A DNA stretch of 64,000 bases from CALXOJ01 sp034120015 (lineage in GTDB: Bacteria > Spirochaetota > Spirochaetia > JAFGXN01): the NCBI GenBank assembly GCA_034120015.1, contig JAXEIF010000024.1, positions 1-64,000 on the forward strand, written 5' to 3'. The notes beneath the pieces were generated by a model. That model was not told where the DNA came from and did no database searches. It saw nothing but the letters and a program-made list of their open reading frames with translations. A program made the position numbers and the translations under genes. Below, piece after piece: positions 44,209 through 53,253 of this stretch (position 1 is the first letter of the stretch; each line of letters opens with the position of its first letter).

Positions 44209-45792
44209 TTATTTTTTTACATCATCGTACAGATTTCGAAGATTATCCAGTTTTTGCATCATATTTTGTTTAACCGATTCATACCTGTCGTCTTCCCAAA
44301 GGTTGTGCATTTCCTCCGGATCCGTCTTTAAATCATAAAGCTCCCAGGCATCGGCATATTCTTCATATAAGCGCATCAGTTTATAGCGACCGTCAAAAAT
44401 ACCGTAATGGGCAGGACACCAGTGTTCCTGCTCGACCGCTCTCGACTCATAAAAATGATAATAGATTGCATCACGCCAACCGGAGACCGGTTCCCCCCGA
44501 AGAAGCGGCAGAAAACTTTTTCCCTGAATTTCGTATTCATCACTGACGGGAACGCCGGCAACTTCCAAAAAGGTCGGGGCAAAATCGATATTCTGCGTTA
44601 AAGCCGTCACTTTTGTTCCTGCCGGTATTACCCCCGGAAAACGGGCAACAAACGGCATGGACAACGACGGTGTGTACATCCACCGTTTGTCAAACATTCC
44701 TTTTTCTCCCAAAAAAAATCCCTGGTCGGAACTGTATACAACCAGCGTGTTGTCTGCAATACCTTTTTCTTCCAGATAATCCAAAAGCCGGCCGATATTT
44801 TCATCAACGGCTTTCACCGCTCTCAGATAATCGCGAATATAACGCCGGTACTTCCAAAGAGCCTGTTCTTCCGGAGTGAAATTTCCGTTTTTAAACGCTT
44901 CATTTTCTTCCCGATAGGATTCATTGTAAGCTTTCCGGTCTTTAGCCGACAGCCGCATCGGCTCACTGTTGATCATATCTTTTCCGTACAGATTTTTATA
45001 ATTTTTAGGGATTTCGTTTTTTCGTAATTTCATATCCCAACCGGGAAACATATGCCCGTCGATACGCATACGCGCTTCCCGCATATAATGCGGCGCCGCA
45101 TCAAAATCGTAAAAGAAATTTTCCGGAACCGGCCACTCCACACCGCGGTATAAATCCAGATGCCGCATCGCCGGCTGCCAGTCGCGGTGCGGTGCTTTAT
45201 ACTGACACATCATTAAAAACGGCTCCCCGTTTTCCAACGCCTTATCCATCCATTCCATCGACAAATCGGTGATAATATCGGTACTGTAGCCTTTAACAGT
45301 TTTCCGTCCGTTCGGTGTCCGAAACTGAGGATTATAATAAGTTCCCTGATTGATCAGGACATTCCAATGATCAAAACCGGCTTCCCCGGGATTCAGATTA
45401 TCTCCCAGGTGCCATTTGCCGATCAGAGCTGTCTGATAACCGTTTTTCTGCAGTTCCCGCGGAAAAGTAAACTGACGGGGATTAAAAGTGGTGGAATTAT
45501 CCGTAAAGCCGTTTTTATGACTGTGCTTTCCCGTTAATACGGCCGCCCGGCTCGGACCGCTGATTGAATTACAGCAGGTGTTATTCAGAAGAATGGCTCC
45601 CTCATTGGCCAGCCGGTCTATATTGGGGGTTTCGAAACCGCCGGAACGAAAAAAATCGGAATAGGCTGTAATCGCCTTTTCCGCATGATCATCCGTAAAA
45701 ATAAAAAGAATATTCGGCTGCTCTCCGGCCGAAAGCGACATTACCGGTGCGCCCGCACTCAGAGCCGTTAAAATAAATTTTTTGGAATTCAT
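44209..45792 (-). CDS. Type-I sulfatase, Ser-type, exported
   Basis: A 527-residue paralogue of the next sulfatase. It has an N-terminal export signal of about 22 residues (ending SLSAG) without a lipobox, so it is probably periplasmic while its paralogue is lipid-anchored. The formylglycine site is Ser78 in SGPSRAAVLTG; FIFTDDHA, GKWHLGD and SSDQGFFLGEKGMFDKRWMY are present. It is the first gene of the unit, 54 nt upstream of the other sulfatase, with TAAGGAG before the ATG. Confidence 0.9.
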   Translation of the reverse strand: MNSKKFILTALSAGAPVMSLSAGEQPNILFIFTDDHAEKAITAYSDFFRSGGFETPNIDRLANEGAILLNNTCCNSISGPSRAAVLTGKHSHKNGFTDNSTTFNPRQFTFPRELQKNGYQTALIGKWHLGDNLNPGEAGFDHWNVLINQGTYYNPQFRTPNGRKTVKGYSTDIITDLSMEWMDKALENGEPFLMMCQYKAPHRDWQPAMRHLDLYRGVEWPVPENFFYDFDAAPHYMREARMRIDGHMFPGWDMKLRKNEIPKNYKNLYGKDMINSEPMRLSAKDRKAYNESYREENEAFKNGNFTPEEQALWKYRRYIRDYLRAVKAVDENIGRLLDYLEEKGIADNTLVVYSSDQGFFLGEKGMFDKRWMYTPSLSMPFVARFPGVIPAGTKVTALTQNIDFAPTFLEVAGVPVSDEYEIQGKSFLPLLRGEPVSGWRDAIYYHFYESRAVEQEHWCPAHYGIFDGRYKLMRLYEEYADAWELYDLKTDPEEMHNLWEDDRYESVKQNMMQKLDNLRNLYDDVKK

Positions 45793-45809
45793 TCTTTTCT
45801 CCTTACCTG

Positions 45810-45847
45810 ATGATATATCATAACAGGAAAGAGAAATCGGGTCACGC
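45810..45847 (-). promoter_or_regulatory. Candidate promoter and palindrome of sulfatase unit
   Basis: Minus strand GTGACC, 17 bp, TATGAT. The -10 box overlaps a perfect 12-bp palindrome ATGATATATCAT (45810-45821), which could be an operator. The -35 match is weak. Confidence 0.4.
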
Positions 45848-45876
45848 GCTTTTAAATATTAACTTAAAAGTTTAAA

Positions 45877-46638
45877 TTAGACCGAAACCACTTCGACAGG
45901 AATATTGCCGACAAGAAGATTTTTCAGCAAAAGAAACCCCGATGTATCATCCGTAACAAGAATTTCACGCAGCCCCTCTTCTTCGGGCAGATGTAATTTG
46001 CGGATATCTTCAATTATATATTCGGTACTGTCTACAACACGGATGCCGGGCATATGTTTTTCTATTAAAGGTTTCAAAACAGGGTAATGTGTACAGCCGA
46101 GAATCACCGTATCAATTCCCGTTCTCAGAATGTCTTTAAGAGTTTCTCTGACGACCGTTTCGGGAACAATGCCGTCAACCATGGCTTCTTCAACCATCGG
46201 TACAAAAAGCGGACAGCTTTGCTGATAAACACTGACATCAGCATTCAGGGCTTTGATGGCAGAAATATATGACTTACTGTTCACCGTTCCGTGAGTTCCG
46301 AGAACGCCTATTTTCCCGTTTCGGGTAATGTCGACGGCATTGGCGGCACCGGGCTTAATCACGCCCAAAACGGGAATCGACAATTCCCGTTCCAAGTCCG
46401 GCAATGCGTAGGATGAAATCGTGTTGCAGGCAACAATCAGAGCCGAAATATTGTATCTTTCTTTCAGAAAATGACCGCATTCCAGACTGTATTTAATAAT
46501 GGTTTCGGGAGAACGGTTCCCGTAAGGAACCCGGGCAACATCTCCCAAATAAATTAAATTCTGGTGTTCGAATCCGGCAGCAACCGCTTTATAGACGGTC
46601 AGTCCGCCGATTCCCGAATCGTAAATGCCGATTGCCAT
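45877..46638 (-). CDS. murI: Glutamate racemase
   Basis: Makes D-glutamate for peptidoglycan. The 253-residue protein starts IGIYDSGIGG, has the two catalytic cysteines in ACNT and GCTHYP, and YGNRS in the substrate region. An upstream in-frame start would overlap the FMN-reductase gene; ATG 46638 has GAGG 5 nt upstream and lies 11 nt after that gene's stop. The two are co-transcribed. Confidence 0.95.
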   Translation of the reverse strand: MAIGIYDSGIGGLTVYKAVAAGFEHQNLIYLGDVARVPYGNRSPETIIKYSLECGHFLKERYNISALIVACNTISSYALPDLERELSIPVLGVIKPGAANAVDITRNGKIGVLGTHGTVNSKSYISAIKALNADVSVYQQSCPLFVPMVEEAMVDGIVPETVVRETLKDILRTGIDTVILGCTHYPVLKPLIEKHMPGIRVVDSTEYIIEDIRKLHLPEEEGLREILVTDDTSGFLLLKNLLVGNIPVEVVSV

Positions 46639-46649
46639 GAGAACCTCTT

Positions 46650-47285
46650 TTATCTGATAAAATCGGTTTTCGGTTTGGCCGGAACCGAAGGAGGACAAAG
46701 ACCGGCAGCTTTTCCGGCATCGAGACATTTGAGGAAATAGGCCATGTTGCGGGCCAGGGTTTTTAAAATCCAGATTCCTTCTTCGTCTTTGAAAATATCT
46801 TCGGGTTTGCTGCCGTGAACCATGTTCCAGTATCCGGAGGAAATCACCGGCATCTGCTGAATCATCGGGTATTTGAACAGCTGTTCGAGTGCGGCCGTTG
46901 TGCCCGCCCGGCGGGCCGAGACGATGCAGGCGGCCGGCTTGTAACGAAATGCCTTACCGCCGTTGCCGGCACTTTCCGAATAAAAGGCACGATCCATGAA
47001 CGATGCCATCGAACCGGCCGCGGCTGCGTAGTGGACGGGCGAACCGAAAACGAAAGCATCGGCTTCGGCGGCCTTTTCACGGAACCGGTTTACCGAATCG
47101 TCGTATGCGCATTTACCGGTTTTGGCGCAACGTAAACAGGCAACGCACCCCGTCAGAGGTTGGTTTCCGATCCAAAAAATTTCCGATTCGATTCCTTCTT
47201 CCCGAAGCGTGTCGGCTATAACCGACAACGCCGCGTTCGTGCAGCCTTTCTCGTGCGGACTTCCGTTAACCGTCAATACTTTCAT
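46650..47285 (-). CDS. NADPH-dependent FMN reductase/iron-sulfur flavoprotein-like
   Basis: A 211-residue flavodoxin-fold redox protein. The FMN loop is NGSPHEKGCTNAAL and the ring loop GSPVHYAAAAGSMASFMDR. Four cysteines in GCVACLRCAKTGKCAYDD form a compact CxxC-xxC-xxxxC set that could hold an iron-sulfur cluster, as in iron-sulfur flavoproteins. AAGGATGG precedes the ATG. Upstream in-frame codons lie in a structured leader, so 47285 is the start. murI follows. Confidence 0.88.
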   Translation of the reverse strand: MKVLTVNGSPHEKGCTNAALSVIADTLREEGIESEIFWIGNQPLTGCVACLRCAKTGKCAYDDSVNRFREKAAEADAFVFGSPVHYAAAAGSMASFMDRAFYSESAGNGGKAFRYKPAACIVSARRAGTTAALEQLFKYPMIQQMPVISSGYWNMVHGSKPEDIFKDEEGIWILKTLARNMAYFLKCLDAGKAAGLCPPSVPAKPKTDFIR

Positions 47286-47297
47286 CTGACCATCCTT

Positions 47298-47376
47298 AAA
47301 AAAAGGTCGAGGTTGATTTTCAGACGGGATACCACCTACACAAAGCAGTCCGGAATGAAAATCAAACCCCAACCTT
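47298..47376 (-). promoter_or_regulatory. Long hairpin leader of the FMN-reductase gene
   Basis: Arms at 47356-47376 and 47303-47322 pair almost throughout (AAGGTTGGGGTTTGATTTTCA with TGAAAATCAACCTCGACCTT), with further pairing inside, then seven T (47304-47298) and 13 nt later the ATG. It looks like an intrinsic terminator or a riboswitch-like attenuator in the 5' leader. No known riboswitch consensus is recognised. Confidence 0.7.
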
Positions 47377-47381
47377 CTGTC

Positions 47382-47410
47382 AGAATAATCGTCTTTTCGG
47401 AATTTGTCAA
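47382..47410 (-). promoter_or_regulatory. Promoter of FMN-reductase-murI unit
   Basis: Minus-strand TTGACA (47410-47405), 17 bp, TATTCT (47387-47382). Transcription would begin at about 47375, at the first base of the hairpin leader. Confidence 0.8.
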
Positions 47411-47501
47411 TATTTTTAATCACAAATCGGACAGGGAGCGGAAACCTCCGATTTACACCAACCCCGCCCGTACGGCAAACGGGTTAATTTTTGATTTTCG
47501 G

Positions 47502-47531
47502 TTGACAAACAAAATGTTTGCGGAGTATAAT
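47502..47531 (+). promoter_or_regulatory. tRNA-Gly promoter
   Basis: TTGACA (47502-47507), 18 bp, TATAAT (47526-47531), 19 nt before the tRNA 5' end. Both boxes are perfect. No terminator follows the tRNA, so it may also serve the conjugation genes. Confidence 0.9.
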
Positions 47532-47550
47532 AAACCGTTCAATCAATAAT

Positions 47551-47622
47551 GTGGCTGTCGTATAGCGGCTATTACCCGAGCTTCCCAAGCTCGTGACGGG
47601 GGTTCGACTCCCCTCAGCCGCT
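47551..47622 (+). tRNA. tRNA-Gly (CCC)
   Basis: Acceptor stem GTGGCTG pairs with CAGCCGC (one T-G wobble); anticodon loop TTCCCAA gives CCC between stems CGAGC and GCTCG; T-stem GGGGG/CCCCT. No CCA is encoded. The conjugation operon starts 34 nt further on with no terminator between, which fits an integration site at the tRNA 3' end. Confidence 0.95.
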
Positions 47623-47656
47623 TCCTGAAAATGTTTTGGTTTTCGCCCGGAGAACC

Positions 47657-48586
47657 ATGGAACAGGATCAGGAAATTCTTGAAACTCAATTAGAACCGAT
47701 TCTTAAGTATTTCGATGATGAAACAGTCATCGAAATTATGCTCAAAGCCGACGGATCGGTTATCGTCGAAAGCTTCAAAAACGGAATGCATGTCGTTCCG
47801 GAACGCATCGAAGAACCTCAAAAAGAAATCATTGCCCGTATCCTCGCCCATCAGGAAGAGAAAAAAATACTCTTTCAAAATTACTCCATGGGTGCCAAAT
47901 TTCACGGCTGCCGTGTTCATCTGATTACTCCTCCGGTCAGTCCGGACGGAACCGTCATCAATTTCCGTATTCCTCCCCGTCTCAATCCGACTCTCGACGA
48001 TTATGTCGCCAACGGCCTGCTCGTACCCGAACAGGCCGAATACCTCCGTGAAATCGTTGCCGCCCGAAAAAATATCGTTATCTGTGGCGGTACCGGAAGC
48101 GGAAAAACAACACTCCTGCGGGCGCTCCTGCTGCTCATCCCCGACGATTGCGAACGCCATATTTATGTTGTCGAAGACAACCAGGAAATCAATTTAAAAC
48201 ACATCCGAAACAAAACCCAAATCAAAACAATCGATCAAATCTACACCTATCAACAGGCCGTCCGTGACGCATTGCGTATGCGTCCGGACTCTATCATTTT
48301 CGGAGAGCTGCGTGACGGATCGGCTTATGATCTGCTGAAAGCCTGGAACACCGGCCACTCCGGCGGATTCTGTACCATCCACGCCAATTCCGCAACGGAA
48401 GCTATCGACCGCCTTGTGCAGCTGGCAGAGGAATCGGTCATGAACGCTTCGAAACAAATGATTGTATCCGCTATTGATCTCATTATTTACATGGAAAAAT
48501 CCAAAGGCAAATTTTCCGTGAAAGAGATTATCGAGCCGATATCCTGGGACGGCACATCCGTCTCGGTAAAAAAAATAAGGGGATGA
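47657..48586 (+). CDS. trbB: TrbB/VirB11-type secretion ATPase
   Basis: Hexameric cytoplasmic ATPase that powers pilus assembly and DNA export. The 309-residue protein has Walker A CGGTGSGKTTLL, an Asp box VVEDNQEI, Walker B IIFGELRD and a His box HSGGFCTIHANS. The ATG at 47657 has CGGAGA upstream; an alternative start 21 nt earlier has none. It is the first gene of the conjugation operon, 34 nt after tRNA-Gly. Confidence 0.93.
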   Translation: MEQDQEILETQLEPILKYFDDETVIEIMLKADGSVIVESFKNGMHVVPERIEEPQKEIIARILAHQEEKKILFQNYSMGAKFHGCRVHLITPPVSPDGTVINFRIPPRLNPTLDDYVANGLLVPEQAEYLREIVAARKNIVICGGTGSGKTTLLRALLLLIPDDCERHIYVVEDNQEINLKHIRNKTQIKTIDQIYTYQQAVRDALRMRPDSIIFGELRDGSAYDLLKAWNTGHSGGFCTIHANSATEAIDRLVQLAEESVMNASKQMIVSAIDLIIYMEKSKGKFSVKEIIEPISWDGTSVSVKKIRG

Positions 48587-48589
48587 AAA

Positions 48590-48919
48590 ATGAAAAAACA
48601 GAAACTTTCCAAACAGCAAAAAAAATCTTTTATTGCTCTCAAGCGGTTCTGCAAAGAATTCCACGTCGGAATCTATGTAGATTATCTCAATGCCAGAGAA
48701 GACCTGTATTTAAGACAATGGCTCTACCGGCATTTTAAGCGCTTGAAAATGCTCGATCTTTTCTCCAACTACAATCTGATCGAATTCCGGCAATTCAAAA
48801 AATCGGTTCTTCCGCCCGAAGCCGCATATGAACAGGCTCAATGTTTCCTTGACAGCGTGGAAGCAAGCCTGAACGCATATGATTACATTCAACGACAGGA
48901 GGAAAAACCAATGGGATGA
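48590..48919 (+). CDS. Small conjugation-operon protein of unknown function
   Basis: A 109-residue, very basic and aromatic protein (Lys/Phe/Tyr rich), with no signal peptide or membrane segment. I do not recognise it. It begins 3 nt after the VirB11 gene and overlaps VirB2 by 4 nt (ATGA), so it is embedded in the trb order between TrbB and TrbC, where most systems have nothing. Confidence 0.65.
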   Translation: MKKQKLSKQQKKSFIALKRFCKEFHVGIYVDYLNAREDLYLRQWLYRHFKRLKMLDLFSNYNLIEFRQFKKSVLPPEAAYEQAQCFLDSVEASLNAYDYIQRQEEKPMG

Positions 48920-49245
48920 GAAACGGAATTCAAAAATTGACCGATTTACTGGCACCGAAAAAAGTCTTTGTCTTTTTTCTGCTGATCACATCGGTCGGAG
49001 TTTTCGCCCAGTCATCCGGAGATTTACCCTGGGAATCGAGTCTGTCATGGATCATCGATATCATCACCGGTACCACCGGACGCCTTATCTTCATTGCCCT
49101 AATCGCGATTCTGGCCATAACCATGGCCGTAGTCGGAGGACAGGGTGTAAAGGAAAGGGTGTTTTGGGTTGTTGTCGGTGGCGGCGTTCTTTTCGGCGCC
49201 ACCCAGATTGCCGGAGCCCTTTTTAAAGCAGCCGGCGGAAACTGA
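48916..49245 (+). CDS. trbC: VirB2/TrbC pilin
   Basis: Major conjugative pilin subunit of 109 residues. A long N-terminal signal (cleavage likely near VFAQ) is followed by a short polar stretch and two hydrophobic segments separated by GGQGVKERV, the usual VirB2 layout. Its position between TrbB and TrbD types supports the call. Confidence 0.88.
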   Translation: MRNGIQKLTDLLAPKKVFVFFLLITSVGVFAQSSGDLPWESSLSWIIDIITGTTGRLIFIALIAILAITMAVVGGQGVKERVFWVVVGGGVLFGATQIAGALFKAAGGN

Positions 49246-49270
49246 GCGAAAACTGATTAAGGAGTAACAA

Positions 49271-49516
49271 ATGGACAGATTTCCAATTTATAGAGCATTG
49301 ATTATACCTGACTTAAAAGCCGGCATCCCCGCCTGGCTCTTTTCGATTATCTGGCTCGGCGGCCTTGCTGTCATTATCGGAGCCAGCCAGTACTATTTTG
49401 CGGTGATCTGTCTGTTTGTTCATATTTTGTGCCGGATGCTTGTCCGGTATGTCGACGTCTATTTTTTTGACGTCATTGCAGCGTATCTGATCGAAGATCG
49501 GGGAGTTCTGAAATAA
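49271..49516 (+). CDS. trbD: VirB3/TrbD
   Basis: Inner-membrane part of the conjugation channel, 81 residues with two membrane helices (about 20-37 and 40-60) after the short PIYRALIIPDLKAG leader typical of the family. It overlaps the VirB4 gene by one base, so the two are coupled, and AAGGAG precedes the ATG. Confidence 0.88.
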   Translation: MDRFPIYRALIIPDLKAGIPAWLFSIIWLGGLAVIIGASQYYFAVICLFVHILCRMLVRYVDVYFFDVIAAYLIEDRGVLK

Positions 49517-51822
49517 TGTTTCTGTTTGACGAAAACAAAAACGAAAATTCCAGCTATGCGGATTACATTCCGTATTACCTCATGGTCAATCCTCATACCG
49601 TGCTCAATAAGAATATGTTTTTAATGTCCTGCTTTCAGTATGTTGGATTCGATCTCGATTTGCTTTCCATCGAAGATCAGACGATCATTGCCTCCCGCAT
49701 CAATAACGTAATCCGATCCATTCCCGAAAATTTCGGATTGCATTTCGATTCCTGCCGTATCCGGATTACCGGTATTCCGAGAGGAACTTTTAAACAACCG
49801 ATTGCCCAGGAATTTGAAGACTTACGACTTGCGGAACTGGAAAGACAACCGCATTATCAATCGTTAAAATATATCTCGATATGGTATCAACCCCAGTCCG
49901 AAAAAAAAGTCGTCAATAAATTTCTCTTCGGAGAAAATGACGAAAAAAAAGCCCTCGAAAAAGAAATCGATTACTTCTGCAATCAATTCGAAAGAATTGC
50001 TGCCGAATTCTCTATGGCCTTTGAATCGGTCGAAATTCTTGAAAACGAAAATCTGCTGACCTATCTCCATTATACAACCTCGCTTAAACAGCAGCCCGTT
50101 GCCGTTCCGTCCAACCCGATCGATCTCGATGTGCTGCTTAATTCTGTTGAAATCAATACCGATTACCCGATCCAAATCGGAGACAAATATGTCTTAAACT
50201 GTTCCCTTAACGACTTCCCGATGGAATCGAAAATGTCGATCTTCCGGGAAATCGAATCCTTGCCGTTTGAGGTTAGAATGGTATCCCGATTTATACCATA
50301 CTCGAAATCCGAAGCCCTTTCTTTTGTTAAGAAAAAAAGGAAAATCTACCTCGGAAAACAAAAAGGACTCGGTGCCATGCTGGCCGAAAAAATGGGCGGT
50401 GATGTCACACTCAACACAGAGGAAGTTGCCAATTACGAAGCAACGGAAGAAGTTCTCGGACTGATGGGAAACGACACGACCCGTTTCGGCCACTTAACGA
50501 CAACCTTTCACGTTTTCGGAGAAAACTTCGAAAACGTCCAAAACAATTTTAAACTGCTGCAAAAAACAATCACGGCCGCCGGATTTACCGCCAAAGAAGA
50601 ATATTTCTATGCATTCCAGGCATGGTTGTCAGCTATACCGGGATCGTATTCCGCCAACAAACGTAAAGCCTTTTTATCCGGAATCAACCTGTCTCACATT
50701 GTATCTGCCCATTCTTCCTGGCTCGGAAATTACACCAATGACCATCTTGCCGAAATTACCGGTTGTCAACAGCCTCACATGGTATGCGTCTCGAACGATC
50801 TGTCGACCTTTTATTTAAATCTCAACGTCGGCGACGTCGGCCATACTTTCATCTGTGGCGGTACCGGAAGCGGAAAATCGACATTGCTGACAGCCCTCGA
50901 AATTCAATGGCTGAGATATCCAAAATCTCAGGTGGTCATTTTTGATATTGACCGCTCAAGCTACAACCTGACCCGGAAAGTCGGAGGCCTCTATTACGAA
51001 CCGGCAATGGATGAAGACGAAGCCGAAGGATACATCCAGTTTCAACCGCTCAACATTACAACCGATGAAGTCGAACTCAGTTATGCTTATAATTGGATTA
51101 AGGATCTGCTGGCCGTCAACAACTACCGGCCGACCGCTCAGGAAGAAAAAGAAATCCATGCCGCATTACAGACATTCTCCCGAATCGCCCGACCGGAACT
51201 GAAAACAATCTCCGGATTGGAAGCCTTAATTCAGGTACAAAGCATAAAAGACATTTTAAAAAAGTATACCAAAAAAGGTCAATACGGCTATATCTTTGAC
51301 GGCAATAAAGACACCATGAAAGATTCTTTCTGGCTGATGATCGAAATGCGTAAAGTCCTGGCCAAAAAGGATGATGTTATCATTCCGGTTCTCAATTACC
51401 TATTTTTTCAGATCGACCGGAAACTGAAAGTCGGGGGAGATCCGACACTGATCATTATCGATGAAGCCTGGAGCTTTTTTAAAAACCCGATCTTTTCGGC
51501 AAAAATTTCGGACTGGCTGAAAACCCTCCGGAAGAAAAATGCCTACGTTGTCATCTGTACCCAGGAAATCAACGACGTCAGCCGCAATGCAGATATGGAG
51601 GCCGTTGTCCTCAACTCCTGCCTCACCAAAATCTATCTGGCCAATAATCAGGCGGAAGAATTGGCCGATTCCTACCGCCGTTTCGGTCTTAACGACGATG
51701 AAATTGCAACGATCGACAGGATGACACCAAAGAGAGAGTATTTGTTCAAAAACGAATACGGTACCCGCATTTTTTCCATGGGTTTAACCCGGGAAATGCT
51801 GGGCATTATCAGAGGAGAGTAA
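49516..51822 (+). CDS. trbE: VirB4/TrbE ATPase
   Basis: The largest ATPase of the channel, 768 residues. The C-terminal domain has Walker A CGGTGSGKSTLL (about 455), Walker B TLIIIDEAW and a following CTQEIND motif; the N-terminal half is the usual VirB4 (CagE-like) region. It is coupled to VirB3 by a one-base overlap, and VirB6 follows 3 nt later. Confidence 0.95.
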   Translation: MFLFDENKNENSSYADYIPYYLMVNPHTVLNKNMFLMSCFQYVGFDLDLLSIEDQTIIASRINNVIRSIPENFGLHFDSCRIRITGIPRGTFKQPIAQEFEDLRLAELERQPHYQSLKYISIWYQPQSEKKVVNKFLFGENDEKKALEKEIDYFCNQFERIAAEFSMAFESVEILENENLLTYLHYTTSLKQQPVAVPSNPIDLDVLLNSVEINTDYPIQIGDKYVLNCSLNDFPMESKMSIFREIESLPFEVRMVSRFIPYSKSEALSFVKKKRKIYLGKQKGLGAMLAEKMGGDVTLNTEEVANYEATEEVLGLMGNDTTRFGHLTTTFHVFGENFENVQNNFKLLQKTITAAGFTAKEEYFYAFQAWLSAIPGSYSANKRKAFLSGINLSHIVSAHSSWLGNYTNDHLAEITGCQQPHMVCVSNDLSTFYLNLNVGDVGHTFICGGTGSGKSTLLTALEIQWLRYPKSQVVIFDIDRSSYNLTRKVGGLYYEPAMDEDEAEGYIQFQPLNITTDEVELSYAYNWIKDLLAVNNYRPTAQEEKEIHAALQTFSRIARPELKTISGLEALIQVQSIKDILKKYTKKGQYGYIFDGNKDTMKDSFWLMIEMRKVLAKKDDVIIPVLNYLFFQIDRKLKVGGDPTLIIIDEAWSFFKNPIFSAKISDWLKTLRKKNAYVVICTQEINDVSRNADMEAVVLNSCLTKIYLANNQAEELADSYRRFGLNDDEIATIDRMTPKREYLFKNEYGTRIFSMGLTREMLGIIRGE

Positions 51823-51825
51823 ACT

Positions 51826-53253
51826 ATGGGAATGGTTGTAACGCTTATCCAATCCTTTCACGGGTTTTATTACAGCATTGTCTCCATTGTCTCGGCAACC
51901 GCTACCGCCTGCGTCATCCTTGAAATCGCCTATATAGGTATCATGATGGCCATGGGAAAATTTACACAGCCCAACGAAATGATTGTTAAAATGATTTCGA
52001 TCGGATTCACGCTGTTTCTCTGTTCTCATCTTTTAACATTCTCCGAAGCTATGAGAGCCTCGCTCGAAACAATCGCCAACAAATTTATCAGCCAGTCAGT
52101 CGGACACACTGTCAGTATATCAATGGAAAATCCCTGGTCTGCCGGATGGACGATGATTAAGAAATTTGTGGCCAACCTGTGGGAAATCACAAACAATTAC
52201 TCTGATCAGTCATTGGCCGATTACGGAACACCGATAGCCAAACTCAATCCCAAATTTCTCGGATTTGCCATTGTCGTCGGAATTGTAAAGTGGTTTATCC
52301 GGATTCTCGGTCTGCTTTTTATACTCGTCATTGTCTATTGTATGATTTTGTATTACATGGCTTTACTTGAATACTATTTTATAGTCCTTCTTGCTTCCAT
52401 TTTCCTTGTTTTCAGTCTGTTTCAACATACAAAATTTATCAGCGAAAAATGTATCGCCTCGGTGTTTTCACACCTTGTCAAAGTCGGCGTTATGAGAATC
52501 ATCCTCGGCGTCTGCTTTATGATCATTAATATCACGTTGATTAACAAAATCAAAGAAATCCTCGGCAAAGGCAGCGGAACGGCCGTTCTGGATGGTGCAA
52601 TCGAGCTCATCCTGGGAATGCTGATTCTCGGAGCAGCTGTTTATTACCTTGTCCAAAACGGCCCGTCACTTGCCAGTGCATTCGTCACCGGCGGCGTCTC
52701 GACAAACGGCCTTAACCTCATGCAGTTCGCCGCCAAAAGTGCCGGTCTTGCCACCGCCGGAGCCATGCTGGCCGCATCCAAAGGTGCCGCATTGGCAAAA
52801 TCCGGAGCATCCAATGCCGGTGCTGTTGCCGGTGCCGCTTCGGCCGCCAAAACCGCTTCCGGAGGCAGCAAGGCCGCAGCCATAGGTGCAGGAGCAAAAG
52901 CTGCTTTAGGCGTTGCCGGGAAAGCTGCACTCGGAGCTGCAAATTTGGCATCCGGAGGAACAATCGGCGCCGGTGTTCGTGCTGCCACCAGAGTCGGATC
53001 GTCATTAAATCAATCCTTTAAAACCGGAAAAACAGGCGGAGAAAATAAGTTCGGGGCATCGCTTGGTACGACAGATAAAAAAACAGGTCAAACTGATTTG
53101 TCAAAAAAAGGGCATAAAATGGCCAACACTGCAATCAAAATTAATGAAAACAGAACAGGCCAAACACTTAATGAAGCCGGAAAAAATGCTTTCCGTCAAA
53201 ACGTAAAGGAAATGGCACAAAAAGCAAATGAAGAACTCGGAGCAAAAAAATGA
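51826..53253 (+). CDS. trbL: VirB6/TrbL channel protein
   Basis: Polytopic inner-membrane protein, 475 residues, with about six membrane helices in residues 1-285. The last ~190 residues are Ala/Gly-rich, low-complexity (AAKSAGLATAGAMLAASKGA and similar), then a charged tail, as in TrbL. The gene overlaps the relaxase gene by 4 nt. The usual VirB5/TrbJ gene between VirB4 and VirB6 is missing. Confidence 0.88.
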   Translation: MGMVVTLIQSFHGFYYSIVSIVSATATACVILEIAYIGIMMAMGKFTQPNEMIVKMISIGFTLFLCSHLLTFSEAMRASLETIANKFISQSVGHTVSISMENPWSAGWTMIKKFVANLWEITNNYSDQSLADYGTPIAKLNPKFLGFAIVVGIVKWFIRILGLLFILVIVYCMILYYMALLEYYFIVLLASIFLVFSLFQHTKFISEKCIASVFSHLVKVGVMRIILGVCFMIINITLINKIKEILGKGSGTAVLDGAIELILGMLILGAAVYYLVQNGPSLASAFVTGGVSTNGLNLMQFAAKSAGLATAGAMLAASKGAALAKSGASNAGAVAGAASAAKTASGGSKAAAIGAGAKAALGVAGKAALGAANLASGGTIGAGVRAATRVGSSLNQSFKTGKTGGENKFGASLGTTDKKTGQTDLSKKGHKMANTAIKINENRTGQTLNEAGKNAFRQNVKEMAQKANEELGAKK

